Source: Ruminococcaceae bacterium UBA1691
Lineage (GTDB): Bacteria > Bacillota > Clostridia > Oscillospirales > Acutalibacteraceae
Direction of reading: 5' to 3'
DNA length: 11,151 nucleotides
Assembly: GCA_002320555.1 (NCBI GenBank)
Contig: DCJV01000153.1
Coordinates: 4,399 to 15,549 of the forward strand
Shown here: positions 1-7,529 of the stretch, in pieces
Numbering within the stretch: position 1 is the first letter of the stretch
Layout of the letters: every line of letters begins with the position of its first letter
The notes under the pieces: model-generated
What the model saw: the letters and a program-made list of their open reading frames with translations, nothing else
The model's database searches: none
What the model was told of the DNA's origin: nothing
Translations under genes and position numbers: made by a program

Positions 1-1
1 G

Positions 2-169
2 GCGCTCAAACAATTTGTGCGCCCGTTTTTTCCTCGCGCAGCGGGGAAACGAAAAGGCCGACGTCAGCTTGATACCATGCTCGACGGCATGAGCGAAAAG
101 GACTTGAAGATGATGACGGCTGCCGCAAAAGGGATTGAGGAAGCCAGCAACGAAACAACGGAAAACTGA
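2..169 (+). CDS. 3' end of an unrecognised protein (partial)
   Basis: An open frame enters from the left edge and ends at TGA (167-169), giving the last 55 residues of a protein. The visible tail is basic at first (a PRAAGKRKGRRQ segment), then becomes a mixed-charge, probably helical stretch with SEKDLKMMTAAAKGIEEA. It has no membrane segment, cysteine cluster or motif that I recognise, so I assign no function. Codon use is GC-rich like its neighbours, which supports real coding. It could be a short protein mostly inside the window or the tail of a long one. The facing gene mntP ends about 80 bases away, so the two are convergent. I see only a weak GAAAAC/GTTTTC pairing (162-167 with 181-186 roughly) after it and no clear terminator. 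Confidence 0.55.
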   Translation, partial: ALKQFVRPFFPRAAGKRKGRRQLDTMLDGMSEKDLKMMTAAAKGIEEASNETTEN

Positions 170-249
170 AGATTCCCTCGTTTTCTCATACATAAAAGCT
201 CCGTAATCCTTTTGATTGATGTGGGAGTAATGGCCCTTTGCTTTGTTAC

Positions 250-846
250 TCAGCCCCCCATGCACCGTTCCACAAAAATTTTTACTCCCATCCCGATGAG
301 CAGCACTCCACCGACAATCCCAGCTTTCCCCTTGAACGCCGCGCCGAACCGGCACCCGATATACACGCCCGGAAAGCACAACAGAAAGGTGATCAGGCCG
401 ATTATCCCCGCGTCCAGCAGGAGAAGGGAAAAGCGGTCGACATCCGCGCAGGAAAACGATACCCCCACCGCCAGCGCATCGATGCTCGTCGCCACTGCGA
501 GCGCGAGCAGGGTGCGCAGACTGACCTCGCCTGTATTAGAGAGTGTTGGATAAATGCAGTTGGAATTCGCGTTTTCTTTTATCGTATCGAGGATCATCTT
601 GATTCCGATCGCCGCGAGCAGGAGCATGGCAACCCAATGGTCGACCGTACGAATTTTTTCGCTGAACCTTATGCCTGCAAGCCAGCCGATGACCGGCATC
701 AGCGCCTGAAAGAAAGCAAAACTCAGCGAAAGCTTCAGCGCATACCGCACGCGTACGCGCCGGACGGCAAGGCCGCTCGTGACGGACACGGCGAATGCAT
801 CCATGGCTAGCCCAAGCCCGATAACGATGATGTTTAAAGGTCCCAT
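250..846 (-). CDS. mntP: MntP manganese efflux pump
   Basis: This is a 198-residue integral membrane protein of the MntP (YebN) family, which exports Mn(II) across the cytoplasmic membrane. Hydrophobic segments run through the whole length, arranged as the two three-helix halves typical of the family. The first helix carries MDAFAVS (Asp16) and the fourth carries SIDALAVGVS (Asp123). These acidic residues sit at family-conserved positions; Asp16 has the same number as the essential aspartate of the E. coli protein. I start at ATG 844-846 because GGAGAG (853-858) lies 6 nt upstream and the numbering then fits the family. A longer reading from TTG at 885 has no ribosome site and adds a non-family leader. 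ATG at 852 abuts the GGAGAG. The gene is monocistronic, divergent from the acyl-CoA synthetase and convergent with the left-edge gene. Confidence 0.93.
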   Translation of the reverse strand: MGPLNIIVIGLGLAMDAFAVSVTSGLAVRRVRVRYALKLSLSFAFFQALMPVIGWLAGIRFSEKIRTVDHWVAMLLLAAIGIKMILDTIKENANSNCIYPTLSNTGEVSLRTLLALAVATSIDALAVGVSFSCADVDRFSLLLLDAGIIGLITFLLCFPGVYIGCRFGAAFKGKAGIVGGVLLIGMGVKIFVERCMGG

Positions 847-852
847 GTTCAT

Positions 853-858
853 CTCTCC
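853..858 (-). promoter_or_regulatory. Ribosome binding site that fixes the mntP start
   Basis: GGAGAG read on the minus strand lies 6 nt before the ATG at 844-846 and directly against the ATG at 850-852. The spacing favours the downstream ATG as the true mntP start. Confidence 0.6.
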
Positions 859-931
859 AATACCGCTGTTTAGAAAGGGCTCCAAATTCTGTAGGAATCA
901 AATAATAATCTGTGAATTTCTATTTCCTTTC

Positions 932-960
932 TTGTGGGAAGCCCGTAACTGTGCTATAAT
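932..960 (+). promoter_or_regulatory. Sigma-A-type promoter of the acyl-CoA synthetase gene
   Basis: TTGTGG (932-937), 17 nt, then TATAAT (955-960), with TG at 952-953 making an extended -10 box. The -10 is a perfect consensus; the -35 matches 3 of 6. Transcription would begin near 967, leaving a leader of about 100 nt before the ATG at 1069. The leader shows only a short TCAG/CTGA inverted repeat near 1040-1051 and no riboswitch that I recognise. Confidence 0.65.
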
Positions 961-1068
961 ATTCAAAATATGCGCTTAGGCTCCGAAGGGGTATTTAGAG
1001 GGAAAAGGTGTCGGTCGGCTGCCTTAAGAAGCGCAAAATCAGATTTGACTGAAAAGTGAGAGCATGCT

Positions 1069-2826
1069 ATGTATCAGAATACGCCTTTTTACGACATCCG
1101 CCCGATCAGAGATTTTCGCGACATGCTTTCCCAGAGCGCAAAGCTGTTTGCGGACCAGCCTGCCTTTAAATTGAAGAATGACGCGGGCGAGTATTACGAT
1201 GTCCTCTATCCGGATTTCCAGGCCGACGTATACGCGTTGGGAACGACGCTCATCGACCTGGGGCTGCAGGGAGAGAAAATTGCCGTTATTGGCCATAATT
1301 GCTATGAGTGGTGCACCTCCTATCTGGCGGTCACCTGCGGCACAGGCATCGTCGTCCCAATTGACAAGGAACTGCCTGCCTGCGACATTGAGAATATCCT
1401 GCGTGTTTCCGGCGCGGCCGCGATCCTATTTGATGAAAAGGCAGCGCAAAAGGTGCTTGAGAACCGTGCATCTCTGCCGGCGGATTTCAGGATGATTTCT
1501 TTTGGAGAAGGGGATGCGGCGCAGGGAATCCTATCGCTGCATGAGCTGCTTGAGCAGGGCCATGCACTTTTAAAACAGGGTGATACGCGCCTGAAAGACG
1601 CGCCAATAGATGCGGAGGGCCTTGGCTCGCTCCTTTTTACCTCCGGTACGACCGGGATGGCTAAGGGCGTTATGCTCAGCCAGCGGAATATCTGTGAGGA
1701 TATCATGTCGCTCAGCGGCGTGGTGAAGATTCATCCCACAGACCAGCTGCTTTCAATTTTGCCGCTGCATCATACTTATGAATGTTCGCTCGGATTTATC
1801 ATGATTCTTTATTCCGGCGCATGTATTGCGTTCTGCGAGGGGTTGCGCTACATCGTCAAGAATATGCAGGAAATCGAGCCAACGATCTTCGTCACAGTTC
1901 CTCTTATGCTCGAAAAGATGCACAACCGCATTTTAAAGACCGCTGCAAAGAAAAAGGGCGGCAAGCTAATGCTCGGCATCGGCAAGGTGATCTCCAATGC
2001 GACCAGCGCATTGGGTGTGGATATTAATGATAAGATCTTCGGCGAGATCCAACGCAATTTCGGCGGTCGGCTCCGCATGATCATCACGGGTGCGGCGGCC
2101 ATCAGCCCGGAGGTGGTCAGGGATTTCAAAACTTTCGGCATTCCCGTCTATCTTGGCTACGGCCTGACGGAGTGCTCGCCGCTCGTCATCGGCAATAACG
2201 ACCGTGTTGAGCTGCCGGATTCCGTCGGCGTGCCACTGCCCGGCGTAGAGGCGAAGATCATCAATCCGGATTTCTCCGGCGTGGGTGAAATCTGCGTAAA
2301 GGGCCCGATGGTCATGCTCGGCTATTACAACGCCCCCGAGGCCACGGCGGATGTCATCGACGGGGATGGCTTTTTCCACACTGGCGATCTCGGCACCGTG
2401 GATGAAAACGGTTATTACCGGATCACGGGCCGAATTAAAAACGTGATTGTAACGAAAAACGGCAAAAACATTTATCCCGAAGAGGTGGAATATTACCTCA
2501 ATAAAAATCCGCTTGTGGCAGAGTCTATCGTCGTCGGCGAGGATGAGGACAATGAAACGATGGTAACGGCAAAGGTCTTCCCGAATGTCGATGCAATTCG
2601 AGAGAAGCTCAAGCAAACGTCTGTGTCCAAGGAGGAGATCGTCAAGGCGCTCTCCAGCGTGGTCAAGGAGGTCAATAAAAAGCTGCCCTCCTATAAAAAC
2701 ATCAAAAAGCTCGTTGTCCGTGAGAATGAATTCGTCAAGACGACGACGCAGAAGATTAAACGGTTTGCGGAAGAAGAAAAAAAGGAGAATCAGGAAGAGA
2801 CGGACAAGAAAGAAAAGGACATATAA
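1069..2826 (+). CDS. AMP-forming long-chain acyl-CoA synthetase
   Basis: This 585-residue adenylate-forming enzyme would activate a carboxylic acid, probably a fatty acid, with ATP to an acyl-AMP and then to acyl-CoA. The ANL-superfamily motifs appear in order: the phosphate-binding loop TSGTTGMAKG (191-200), YGLTECSP (364-371), HTGDLG with the ATP-ribose aspartate (437-442), the hinge GRIKN (454-458), VTKNGKNIYPEEVE after it, and the C-terminal catalytic lysine in TTTQKIKRF (Lys562). Length and motif forms fit FadD/long-chain ligases rather than acetyl-CoA synthetase, but the true substrate cannot be read from sequence. The last 20 or so residues are a charged Lys/Glu tail. There is no signal peptide, so it is cytosolic or membrane-peripheral. 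The Shine-Dalgarno (GTGAG, 8 nt upstream) is weak. It has its own promoter and terminator, so it is a single-gene transcript. Confidence 0.92.
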   Translation: MYQNTPFYDIRPIRDFRDMLSQSAKLFADQPAFKLKNDAGEYYDVLYPDFQADVYALGTTLIDLGLQGEKIAVIGHNCYEWCTSYLAVTCGTGIVVPIDKELPACDIENILRVSGAAAILFDEKAAQKVLENRASLPADFRMISFGEGDAAQGILSLHELLEQGHALLKQGDTRLKDAPIDAEGLGSLLFTSGTTGMAKGVMLSQRNICEDIMSLSGVVKIHPTDQLLSILPLHHTYECSLGFIMILYSGACIAFCEGLRYIVKNMQEIEPTIFVTVPLMLEKMHNRILKTAAKKKGGKLMLGIGKVISNATSALGVDINDKIFGEIQRNFGGRLRMIITGAAAISPEVVRDFKTFGIPVYLGYGLTECSPLVIGNNDRVELPDSVGVPLPGVEAKIINPDFSGVGEICVKGPMVMLGYYNAPEATADVIDGDGFFHTGDLGTVDENGYYRITGRIKNVIVTKNGKNIYPEEVEYYLNKNPLVAESIVVGEDEDNETMVTAKVFPNVDAIREKLKQTSVSKEEIVKALSSVVKEVNKKLPSYKNIKKLVVRENEFVKTTTQKIKRFAEEEKKENQEETDKKEKDI

Positions 2827-2840
2827 CCATATGAAATGCG

Positions 2841-2873
2841 CCGCTGTGGAATTCCCACAGCGGTATATTTTTT
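2841..2873 (+). terminator. Rho-independent terminator after the acyl-CoA synthetase gene
   Basis: A perfect 9-bp stem (CCGCTGTGG at 2841-2849 with CCACAGCGG at 2855-2863) and 5-nt loop is followed by a T-rich run to 2873. It starts 14 nt after the stop codon. Read on the minus strand it lacks a T run, so it probably serves only the rightward gene. Confidence 0.9.
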
Positions 2874-2952
2874 GTTACAATGCTTAGCCCGTTCGGCTTT
2901 GTTTGAGCTTTTGCACGATGGATTTTTCCCCAACCGCATCATACCGCGCCTT

Positions 2953-3687
2953 TCACAGGCTGGGAGGCTCTTGTTTCGCTTTATCCTGTTTTCTTGTTAC
3001 CGCGATGCAGGCGCAGTACACGTCCTTCGCTCCCGCGAACTTCAGCATTTTGGCGCATTCGTCCAGCGTTGCGCCGGTCGTCTTCACATCGTCGCACAGC
3101 AGCACAGTTTTTCCTTCCACTGCCTCCGGACAGGGGACCTCGAACACGCCGAACACATTGCCCTTGCGCTCAGCCCCCTTGAGCTCATGCTGTGCAGGGG
3201 TATCAATGCTTTTACACAGTGCATGGCAGTCGGCGGGAACACCCAGCAAGGCAGAAAGCTCCCGGGCGAGCAGAGCGCTCTGGTTATAACCGCGCTCCTT
3301 TTCTTTGGCAGGCAGCATGGGGACGCAGACGATCAGGTCAAAGGAGATGCCGGGCATGTTTTCCCGCACGCTTTTTGCCATCTCCCGTGCAAAAAAGATG
3401 GCAGACTGCGGCCTGTCGCGGAATTTAAAGCGATGGATGCCCTCCCGGATAGCTTCTTCATAGTAAAACGGCGCCGTGATCTCTTGATACGCCGTTTTTG
3501 GATGCTTGCGCCCACAGTCCTGCAAGCTGTACCCACAGAGCAGACAGACAGGCGCTTCAATGCGGACGATGCGTTTTTCACACGCTTCGCAGAGCGTTTC
3601 CCCAGCCGGAAGGACCTCCCCGCAGCAAACACAGCGGGGAGGGTAGAGGATGGAGAGCAGCCGGTCAAGCCATTCTTTCCGTTTCAT
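2953..3687 (-). CDS. comF: ComF family protein (zinc ribbon plus phosphoribosyltransferase fold)
   Basis: This is a 244-residue cytosolic protein of the ComF/ComFC type. The N-terminus has paired cysteines of a double zinc ribbon: CVCCG (19-23), CEAC (33-36), CLLCG (48-52) and Cys58. The rest is a type I phosphoribosyltransferase fold with RGYNQS (132-137) and the PRPP-loop signature VLLCDDVKTTGAT (195-207). Members are required for efficient DNA uptake in naturally competent bacteria; the biochemical activity is not firmly established. The start is ATG 3685-3687 rather than the in-frame TTG at 3697-3699, which touches the AAAAGGA ribosome site. The ATG spacing of 12 nt is somewhat long. It lies 46 bp downstream of recD2 on the same strand with no terminator between, so the two are probably co-transcribed. 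No comFA helicase gene is in the window. Confidence 0.9.
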   Translation of the reverse strand: MKRKEWLDRLLSILYPPRCVCCGEVLPAGETLCEACEKRIVRIEAPVCLLCGYSLQDCGRKHPKTAYQEITAPFYYEEAIREGIHRFKFRDRPQSAIFFAREMAKSVRENMPGISFDLIVCVPMLPAKEKERGYNQSALLARELSALLGVPADCHALCKSIDTPAQHELKGAERKGNVFGVFEVPCPEAVEGKTVLLCDDVKTTGATLDECAKMLKFAGAKDVYCACIAVTRKQDKAKQEPPSL

Positions 3688-3733
3688 CAGTAAAAACAAT
3701 CCTTTTGAATAGGCAGTTTAAAAATTGAGCTCC

Positions 3734-5950
3734 TCAAATTTCCTCTTCCGTCAAAAAAGCGCGCAGGGCGGAAAAGCGCCGCGCCTTTTTATCATTGTCC
3801 ACCATGCGCCGTACCACGTTGCTGCTTCCCACTAGGATCATCTTGGACTTTGCGCGGGTGACGGCTGTGTAGAGCAGGTTTCGGTAGCTCAATTGTGGCA
3901 CAACATTTAAAACGGGCATGACGACCGCCTCGAATTCGCTGCCCTGGCTTTTGTGCACCGTCACGGCGTAGGCAAGCTCCAGCTCCGCCGCCGATTCAAA
4001 GGAATACATTGCCGTGCGGTCGTCGAATAGCACATAGAGTGTAGAGCTTGCGTGCTCGATCCGGTCTAAAATCCCGACGTCGCCGTTGAAAACGCCCGTT
4101 CCATTTTCCCCGCCTCGCGTCCAGGGGAGGTCATAGTTGTTTTTGGTCTGCATCACCTTGTCGCCGCTGCGCAGGATGCGCCCGTTGATCGTGATCTCCT
4201 GCTTTTTCTTTTCCGGCGGGTTGAGAACGCTCTGCAGCACGCGATTGAGGTTGACCGTGCCGAGGTCGCCCTTGCGTGATGGGCAGAGCACCTGGATATC
4301 CGAGATAGGGGAGTATCCATAGGCCTTGGGCAGCCGGGAGGCGCACAGCTCCGTTATGGTCCGTTGGGCGAGATACGGCGCGGGACGGTTCATAAAGAAG
4401 AAGTCCGCGTCGTTACGGTCGAGCACCGGCATTTCGCCGCGCACGATACAGTGCGCGTTGGTCACAATCAGGCTCTCCATCGCCTGGCGGAACACCTCTG
4501 TCAGCTGGACCGTCGGCAGCAGGCCGGATTGGATCAGATCCTGTAATACGTTTCCCGCGCCCACAGGCGGGAGCTGGTCGTTGTCTCCCACCATGATCAG
4601 ACGGCAGCCGAGCGGCAGGGCCTCCAGCAGGCTTGAAAAAAGATTGATATCCACCATGGAGAGCTCGTCCACGATCACCGCGTCCGCCTCCAGCGGGTTG
4701 CGTGCGTCGCGCGCGAAAACGGGGCGGTCGTTTTCCGTCCATTCGACCTCCAGCAGGCGGTGGATCGTCTTTGCCTCTTTACCCGTCAGCTCGGACATGC
4801 GTTTTGCCGCGCGGCCGGTCGGTGCGGCAAGGGCTACGTCCAGCCCGTCGCGCTCAAAGAGCGTTAAAATGCCCTTGAGCGTGGTCGTTTTGCCGGTGCC
4901 GGGGCCGCCGGTCAGGATGAGCAGCCCCTTCTGGATGGCTGTTATAATGGCGAGGCGTTGCTTCTCCTCATATTGAATGCCGTTTTCCTTTTCAATACGC
5001 TCAATATCCTTTTCCAGCGTCGGCTTTCCGGCCGGTGGGAAGCGCAGCATGATTTTGATACGCTCTGCCGCGCTTTTTTCCGCGCTGTAGATGCTGGGTA
5101 GAAAGATGAATTCCCGGCCTCCGATCTCCTTTGCAACGAGCTGCCGGTCTTCCAACAGCCCGTCAAGCGCGATCTCGATGGTATCCGTATCTGTATCCAG
5201 CAGGTCACGTGAGGGCGCCAACAGCTTTTCGCGCGGAATGCAGGTGTGGCCGTTGTGCAGGTTGTGGCGCAGCACGTAGATTACGCCCGCGCGTACCCGG
5301 TGGATCTCATTCGGGCGGTTGGGCATTGATTGGGCGATGGCGTCCGCCCGTTCAAAGCCCATATGGATCTCTTCGCTGCAGAGAATATACGGGTTTTCGT
5401 GGATGCGGTCGATGGCGGAGGCGCCGAATTTCCGGAAGGCTGCCAAGCATTCTGCAGGCGTCATGCCGATGGCTTCCAGAGCAATCATCACCTCGCGCAC
5501 GGCAAACTGCTTTTTGAATTCCGCGCAGATTTTATGCGCCTTTTCCCGGGAAATGCCCTTGATTGTGGCAAGCCGCTCCGGCTCGTTTTCGAGGACGTCA
5601 AAGGTCCGATCGCCGAAGGCCTCGACGATCTTTTCCGCCGTGGCGGCACGGATGCCCTTGACCGCGCCGGAAGAGAGATATTTCAAAAGCTGCCCCGCTG
5701 TAGAGGGGAGGCTGCGCTCGCACAGCTCCGCGCGGAACTGGCGGCCAAAAGATGCATGCACGTCCCAGTGCCCCATCAGGCGCAGCTCTTCCCCGGCAGA
5801 CAGAGCCGGGAGGACACCCACCACCGTTACCAGTTCCCCGTCGCTGTTCAGGTCCAGCACGGTAAAGCCGGTATCCGGGCGGTAGAACGTGACGTCCTCC
5901 ACACTGCCGCGCAATTCAATTTGTTCCTGTTCGTCCATAGCCATGACCAT
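3734..5950 (-). CDS. recD2: RecD2 ATP-dependent 5'-3' DNA helicase
   Basis: This 738-residue superfamily 1B helicase is of the RecD2 (RecD-like, YrrC) type that works outside RecBCD in DNA repair and replication-fork maintenance. It has an N-terminal OB-like region (about 10-80), helix-hairpin-helix repeats (about 90-145, with VKGIRAATAEKI and IKGISREKAHKI), a winged-helix region, then the motor. Motor motifs are Walker A GGPGTGKT (348-355), Walker B VIVDELSMVD with Asp428-Glu429, motif III GDNDQLPPVG, VHKSQGSEF (665-673) and LLYTAVTRAK near the C-terminus. The length matches the family and the gene is intact. Three in-frame ATGs at 5950, 5944 and 5938 lie close together without a clear Shine-Dalgarno, so the start is uncertain by up to four residues. 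It is the first gene of a recD2-comF operon, with its promoter in the folC intergenic region. Confidence 0.96.
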   Translation of the reverse strand: MVMAMDEQEQIELRGSVEDVTFYRPDTGFTVLDLNSDGELVTVVGVLPALSAGEELRLMGHWDVHASFGRQFRAELCERSLPSTAGQLLKYLSSGAVKGIRAATAEKIVEAFGDRTFDVLENEPERLATIKGISREKAHKICAEFKKQFAVREVMIALEAIGMTPAECLAAFRKFGASAIDRIHENPYILCSEEIHMGFERADAIAQSMPNRPNEIHRVRAGVIYVLRHNLHNGHTCIPREKLLAPSRDLLDTDTDTIEIALDGLLEDRQLVAKEIGGREFIFLPSIYSAEKSAAERIKIMLRFPPAGKPTLEKDIERIEKENGIQYEEKQRLAIITAIQKGLLILTGGPGTGKTTTLKGILTLFERDGLDVALAAPTGRAAKRMSELTGKEAKTIHRLLEVEWTENDRPVFARDARNPLEADAVIVDELSMVDINLFSSLLEALPLGCRLIMVGDNDQLPPVGAGNVLQDLIQSGLLPTVQLTEVFRQAMESLIVTNAHCIVRGEMPVLDRNDADFFFMNRPAPYLAQRTITELCASRLPKAYGYSPISDIQVLCPSRKGDLGTVNLNRVLQSVLNPPEKKKQEITINGRILRSGDKVMQTKNNYDLPWTRGGENGTGVFNGDVGILDRIEHASSTLYVLFDDRTAMYSFESAAELELAYAVTVHKSQGSEFEAVVMPVLNVVPQLSYRNLLYTAVTRAKSKMILVGSSNVVRRMVDNDKKARRFSALRAFLTEEEI

Positions 5951-5976
5951 CTTTCTTCATCGTAAAACTAAGTAGT

Positions 5977-6005
5977 ATTATACTTCGATTCAATGCCGGA
6001 TGCAA
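5977..6005 (-). promoter_or_regulatory. Sigma-A-type promoter of the recD2-comF operon
   Basis: On the minus strand TTGCAT (6000-6005), exactly 17 nt, then a perfect TATAAT (5977-5982). The predicted start near 5970 gives a short leader of about 20 nt before recD2, consistent with the absence of a strong ribosome site. The -35 matches consensus at 3 of 6 positions. Confidence 0.65.
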
Positions 6006-6031
6006 ACATTCGTTTTTTACATCGAATGGGT

Positions 6032-6060
6032 TTGTGATTTGGACAAGAATATGCTAAAAT
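6032..6060 (+). promoter_or_regulatory. Sigma-A-type promoter of folC
   Basis: TTGTGA (6032-6037), 17 nt, then TAAAAT (6055-6060) with TG at 6052-6053 as an extended -10. The leader is about 40 nt. It lies back to back with the recD2 promoter, with their -35 boxes 26 bp apart. Confidence 0.65.
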
Positions 6061-6105
6061 AAAGAAAAACGATTTGTTCAGAATGAAAAACAAAGGAGGG
6101 ATTGG

Positions 6106-7392
6106 ATGCAGTATCAGGAAGCAGTCGACTATGTGCATTCCCTGCTCCCGTTTGGCGTAAGGCCGGGATTGGAACGCATGCGCGCGATGATGGCGGAGCT
6201 TGGCAACCCGCAGGATCGCCTGAAATTTGCCCATGTTGCGGGCACAAACGGCAAGGGCTCCACCTGCGCGATGCTTGCAGGGATTTTACAGGCCTCCGGC
6301 TATAAAACCGGATTATTTACTTCTCCCTATGTCATCGAATTCCGGGAACGGATGCAGATCAATGGCGAGATGATCCCGTATAAAACGTTCGCTGCCGTCA
6401 TTGAGCAGATCAAGCCTGTGGCGGACATGCTTGCCAAACGGGACATGCAGCCCACGGAGTTTGAGGTCATCACAGCCGCCGCCTTTCTCTATTTTGCGCA
6501 GGCGGGCTGCGATATCGTGGTGCTGGAAGTCGGCCTCGGCGGGAGGCTCGATTCCACCAACATCATCAAAACGCCTTTGGTGAGCGTGATCACCTCCGTT
6601 TCGATGGATCATATGAACGTGCTCGGCAATACCATTGAGGAGATTGCGGCGGAAAAATGCGGCATCATCAAGCGCGGCGGGATCACCGTCATCTATCCGG
6701 AGCAGGACCGGCGCGTGTTCAACATCCTATACCATACGGCGATTTTGCAGAGCAACGTATTGATTACGCAGAATATGGGGGATATCCATATTGAGGCGGA
6801 AAAGATCACCGGCACGGATATCGTCTATAACGGCCTACATATTCATATCCCACTCATCGGCGCGCATCAGGTGGGCAATTGCATGACTGCCGTCCTGGCG
6901 GCGGAGGCCCTGCGCTCGCGCGGCCTGCGCAGGATTACGGGTAAAACGATTATAAACGGGATTGCCGGCGTGCAGATGCCGGCGCGGCTGGAGATTTTTC
7001 AGACGCAGCCGCTTGTGCTGCTCGACGGCGGGCACAATGCGGATGGAATCCAGCGGCTGGCACAGGCTGTGCGCCGATTCCTTTCCGGCAGGCGGATCGT
7101 CGCAGTGATCGGTATGATGGCGGATAAAGCCTACGATGCGGCCGCGCGGGAAATCGCCCCCTTGTGCGACAAGATCATCACGACCACACCGTCGAACCCG
7201 CGCGCACTGCCCGCCGAACGACTTGCCAGGGCAATGGGGCCTTATTGCAGAGATGTTCGGACGGTGGAAAAGCCGGAGAAAGCGTTTTTGCAGGCCCTCA
7301 GAGAGGCACAGCCGGAGGACGCGGTGCTCGTTTGCGGCTCATTCTATCTTGCCTCGGATGTGCGGAAAGCGCTGATTCGTTTTTCTGCATGA
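6106..7392 (+). CDS. folC: FolC folylpolyglutamate synthase / dihydrofolate synthase
   Basis: This 428-residue cytosolic Mur-ligase-family enzyme adds glutamate to folates with ATP hydrolysis; many bacterial members also make dihydrofolate from dihydropteroate. It shows the ATP loop GTNGKGST (46-53), the omega-loop TSPY (72-75), EVGLGGRLDSTN (141-152), the metal-ligand SMDHMNVLG (166-174) followed by IEEIAAEKCGIIK (177-189), MPARLEIF (291-298) opening the C-terminal domain, and LDGGHN (306-311). Length is normal. The ATG at 6106 has a near-perfect AAAGGAGG (6092-6099) at 6-nt spacing. It is a single-gene transcript with its own promoter and terminator. No other folate gene is nearby, so sequence alone does not tell whether it is bifunctional. 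Confidence 0.95.
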   Translation: MQYQEAVDYVHSLLPFGVRPGLERMRAMMAELGNPQDRLKFAHVAGTNGKGSTCAMLAGILQASGYKTGLFTSPYVIEFRERMQINGEMIPYKTFAAVIEQIKPVADMLAKRDMQPTEFEVITAAAFLYFAQAGCDIVVLEVGLGGRLDSTNIIKTPLVSVITSVSMDHMNVLGNTIEEIAAEKCGIIKRGGITVIYPEQDRRVFNILYHTAILQSNVLITQNMGDIHIEAEKITGTDIVYNGLHIHIPLIGAHQVGNCMTAVLAAEALRSRGLRRITGKTIINGIAGVQMPARLEIFQTQPLVLLDGGHNADGIQRLAQAVRRFLSGRRIVAVIGMMADKAYDAAAREIAPLCDKIITTTPSNPRALPAERLARAMGPYCRDVRTVEKPEKAFLQALREAQPEDAVLVCGSFYLASDVRKALIRFSA

Positions 7393-7434
7393 TTTTTTGC
7401 GTCGTTTGCCAGCGTTCAACAAAATATGCATTAG

Positions 7435-7475
7435 AAATCCTTTATCCTGATCGGGTAAGGGATTTTTTATTTTTT
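7435..7475 (+). terminator. Rho-independent terminator after folC
   Basis: A 13-bp stem (7435-7447 with 7453-7465, including two G-U pairs) and 5-nt loop TGATC is followed by TTTATTTTTTAT-like sequence. It lies 43 bp after the folC stop and isolates folC from the sporulation operon. Confidence 0.92.
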
Positions 7476-7484
7476 ATGAATCAT
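7458..7484 (+). promoter_or_regulatory. Possible sigma-H-like promoter of the spoIIA operon
   Basis: In Bacillus the spoIIA operon is read by sigma-H. Here GGGATTT (7459-7465) resembles the AGGAWWW -35 with one mismatch, and ATGAATCA (7476-7483) resembles the GAAT -10. The distance is one to three nt shorter than expected and the -35 overlaps the folC terminator. The implied leader of about 40 nt is sensible. No clear sigma-A promoter was found in this gap, nor a TGTCGAA Spo0A box. Confidence 0.25.
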
Positions 7485-7515
7485 TTAAATCTGGACAGGC
7501 AATACTAAGAGGAAC

Positions 7516-7521
7516 AGGAGG
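7516..7521 (+). promoter_or_regulatory. Ribosome binding site supporting the GTG start of spoIIAA
   Basis: A perfect AGGAGG ends 8 nt before GTG 7530-7532. No ATG offers a better start, so spoIIAA begins with GTG. Confidence 0.8.
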
Positions 7522-7529
7522 AATCAGAC

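Noticed and set aside
162..220. Weak inverted repeats as a terminator between the left-edge gene and mntP
   Set aside because: Stems are only 5-6 bp with long loops and no T run in the right place.
238..810. A 190-codon rightward frame opposite mntP
   Set aside because: Charged, domainless translation antisense to a clear membrane transporter.
847..885. Upstream TTG start for mntP
   Set aside because: No ribosome site precedes it and the extension does not fit the family; GGAGAG at 853-858 points to ATG 846.
1966..2616. A 216-codon leftward open frame opposite the acyl-CoA synthetase
   Set aside because: Antisense of a gene with full catalytic motifs; no ribosome site, promoter or recognisable domain.
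2836..3693. A 285-codon rightward open frame opposite comF
   Set aside because: It begins in the terminator hairpin and mirrors comF, whose zinc-ribbon and PRPP motifs are clear.
4326..4976. A 216-codon rightward frame opposite the recD2 motor domain
   Set aside because: Serine/arginine-rich composition typical of an antisense shadow of a helicase gene.
5330..5965. A 211-codon rightward open frame opposite recD2
   Set aside because: It is the antisense shadow of recD2's GC-rich codons; the recD2 frame carries all helicase motifs and this one shows no domain or ribosome site.
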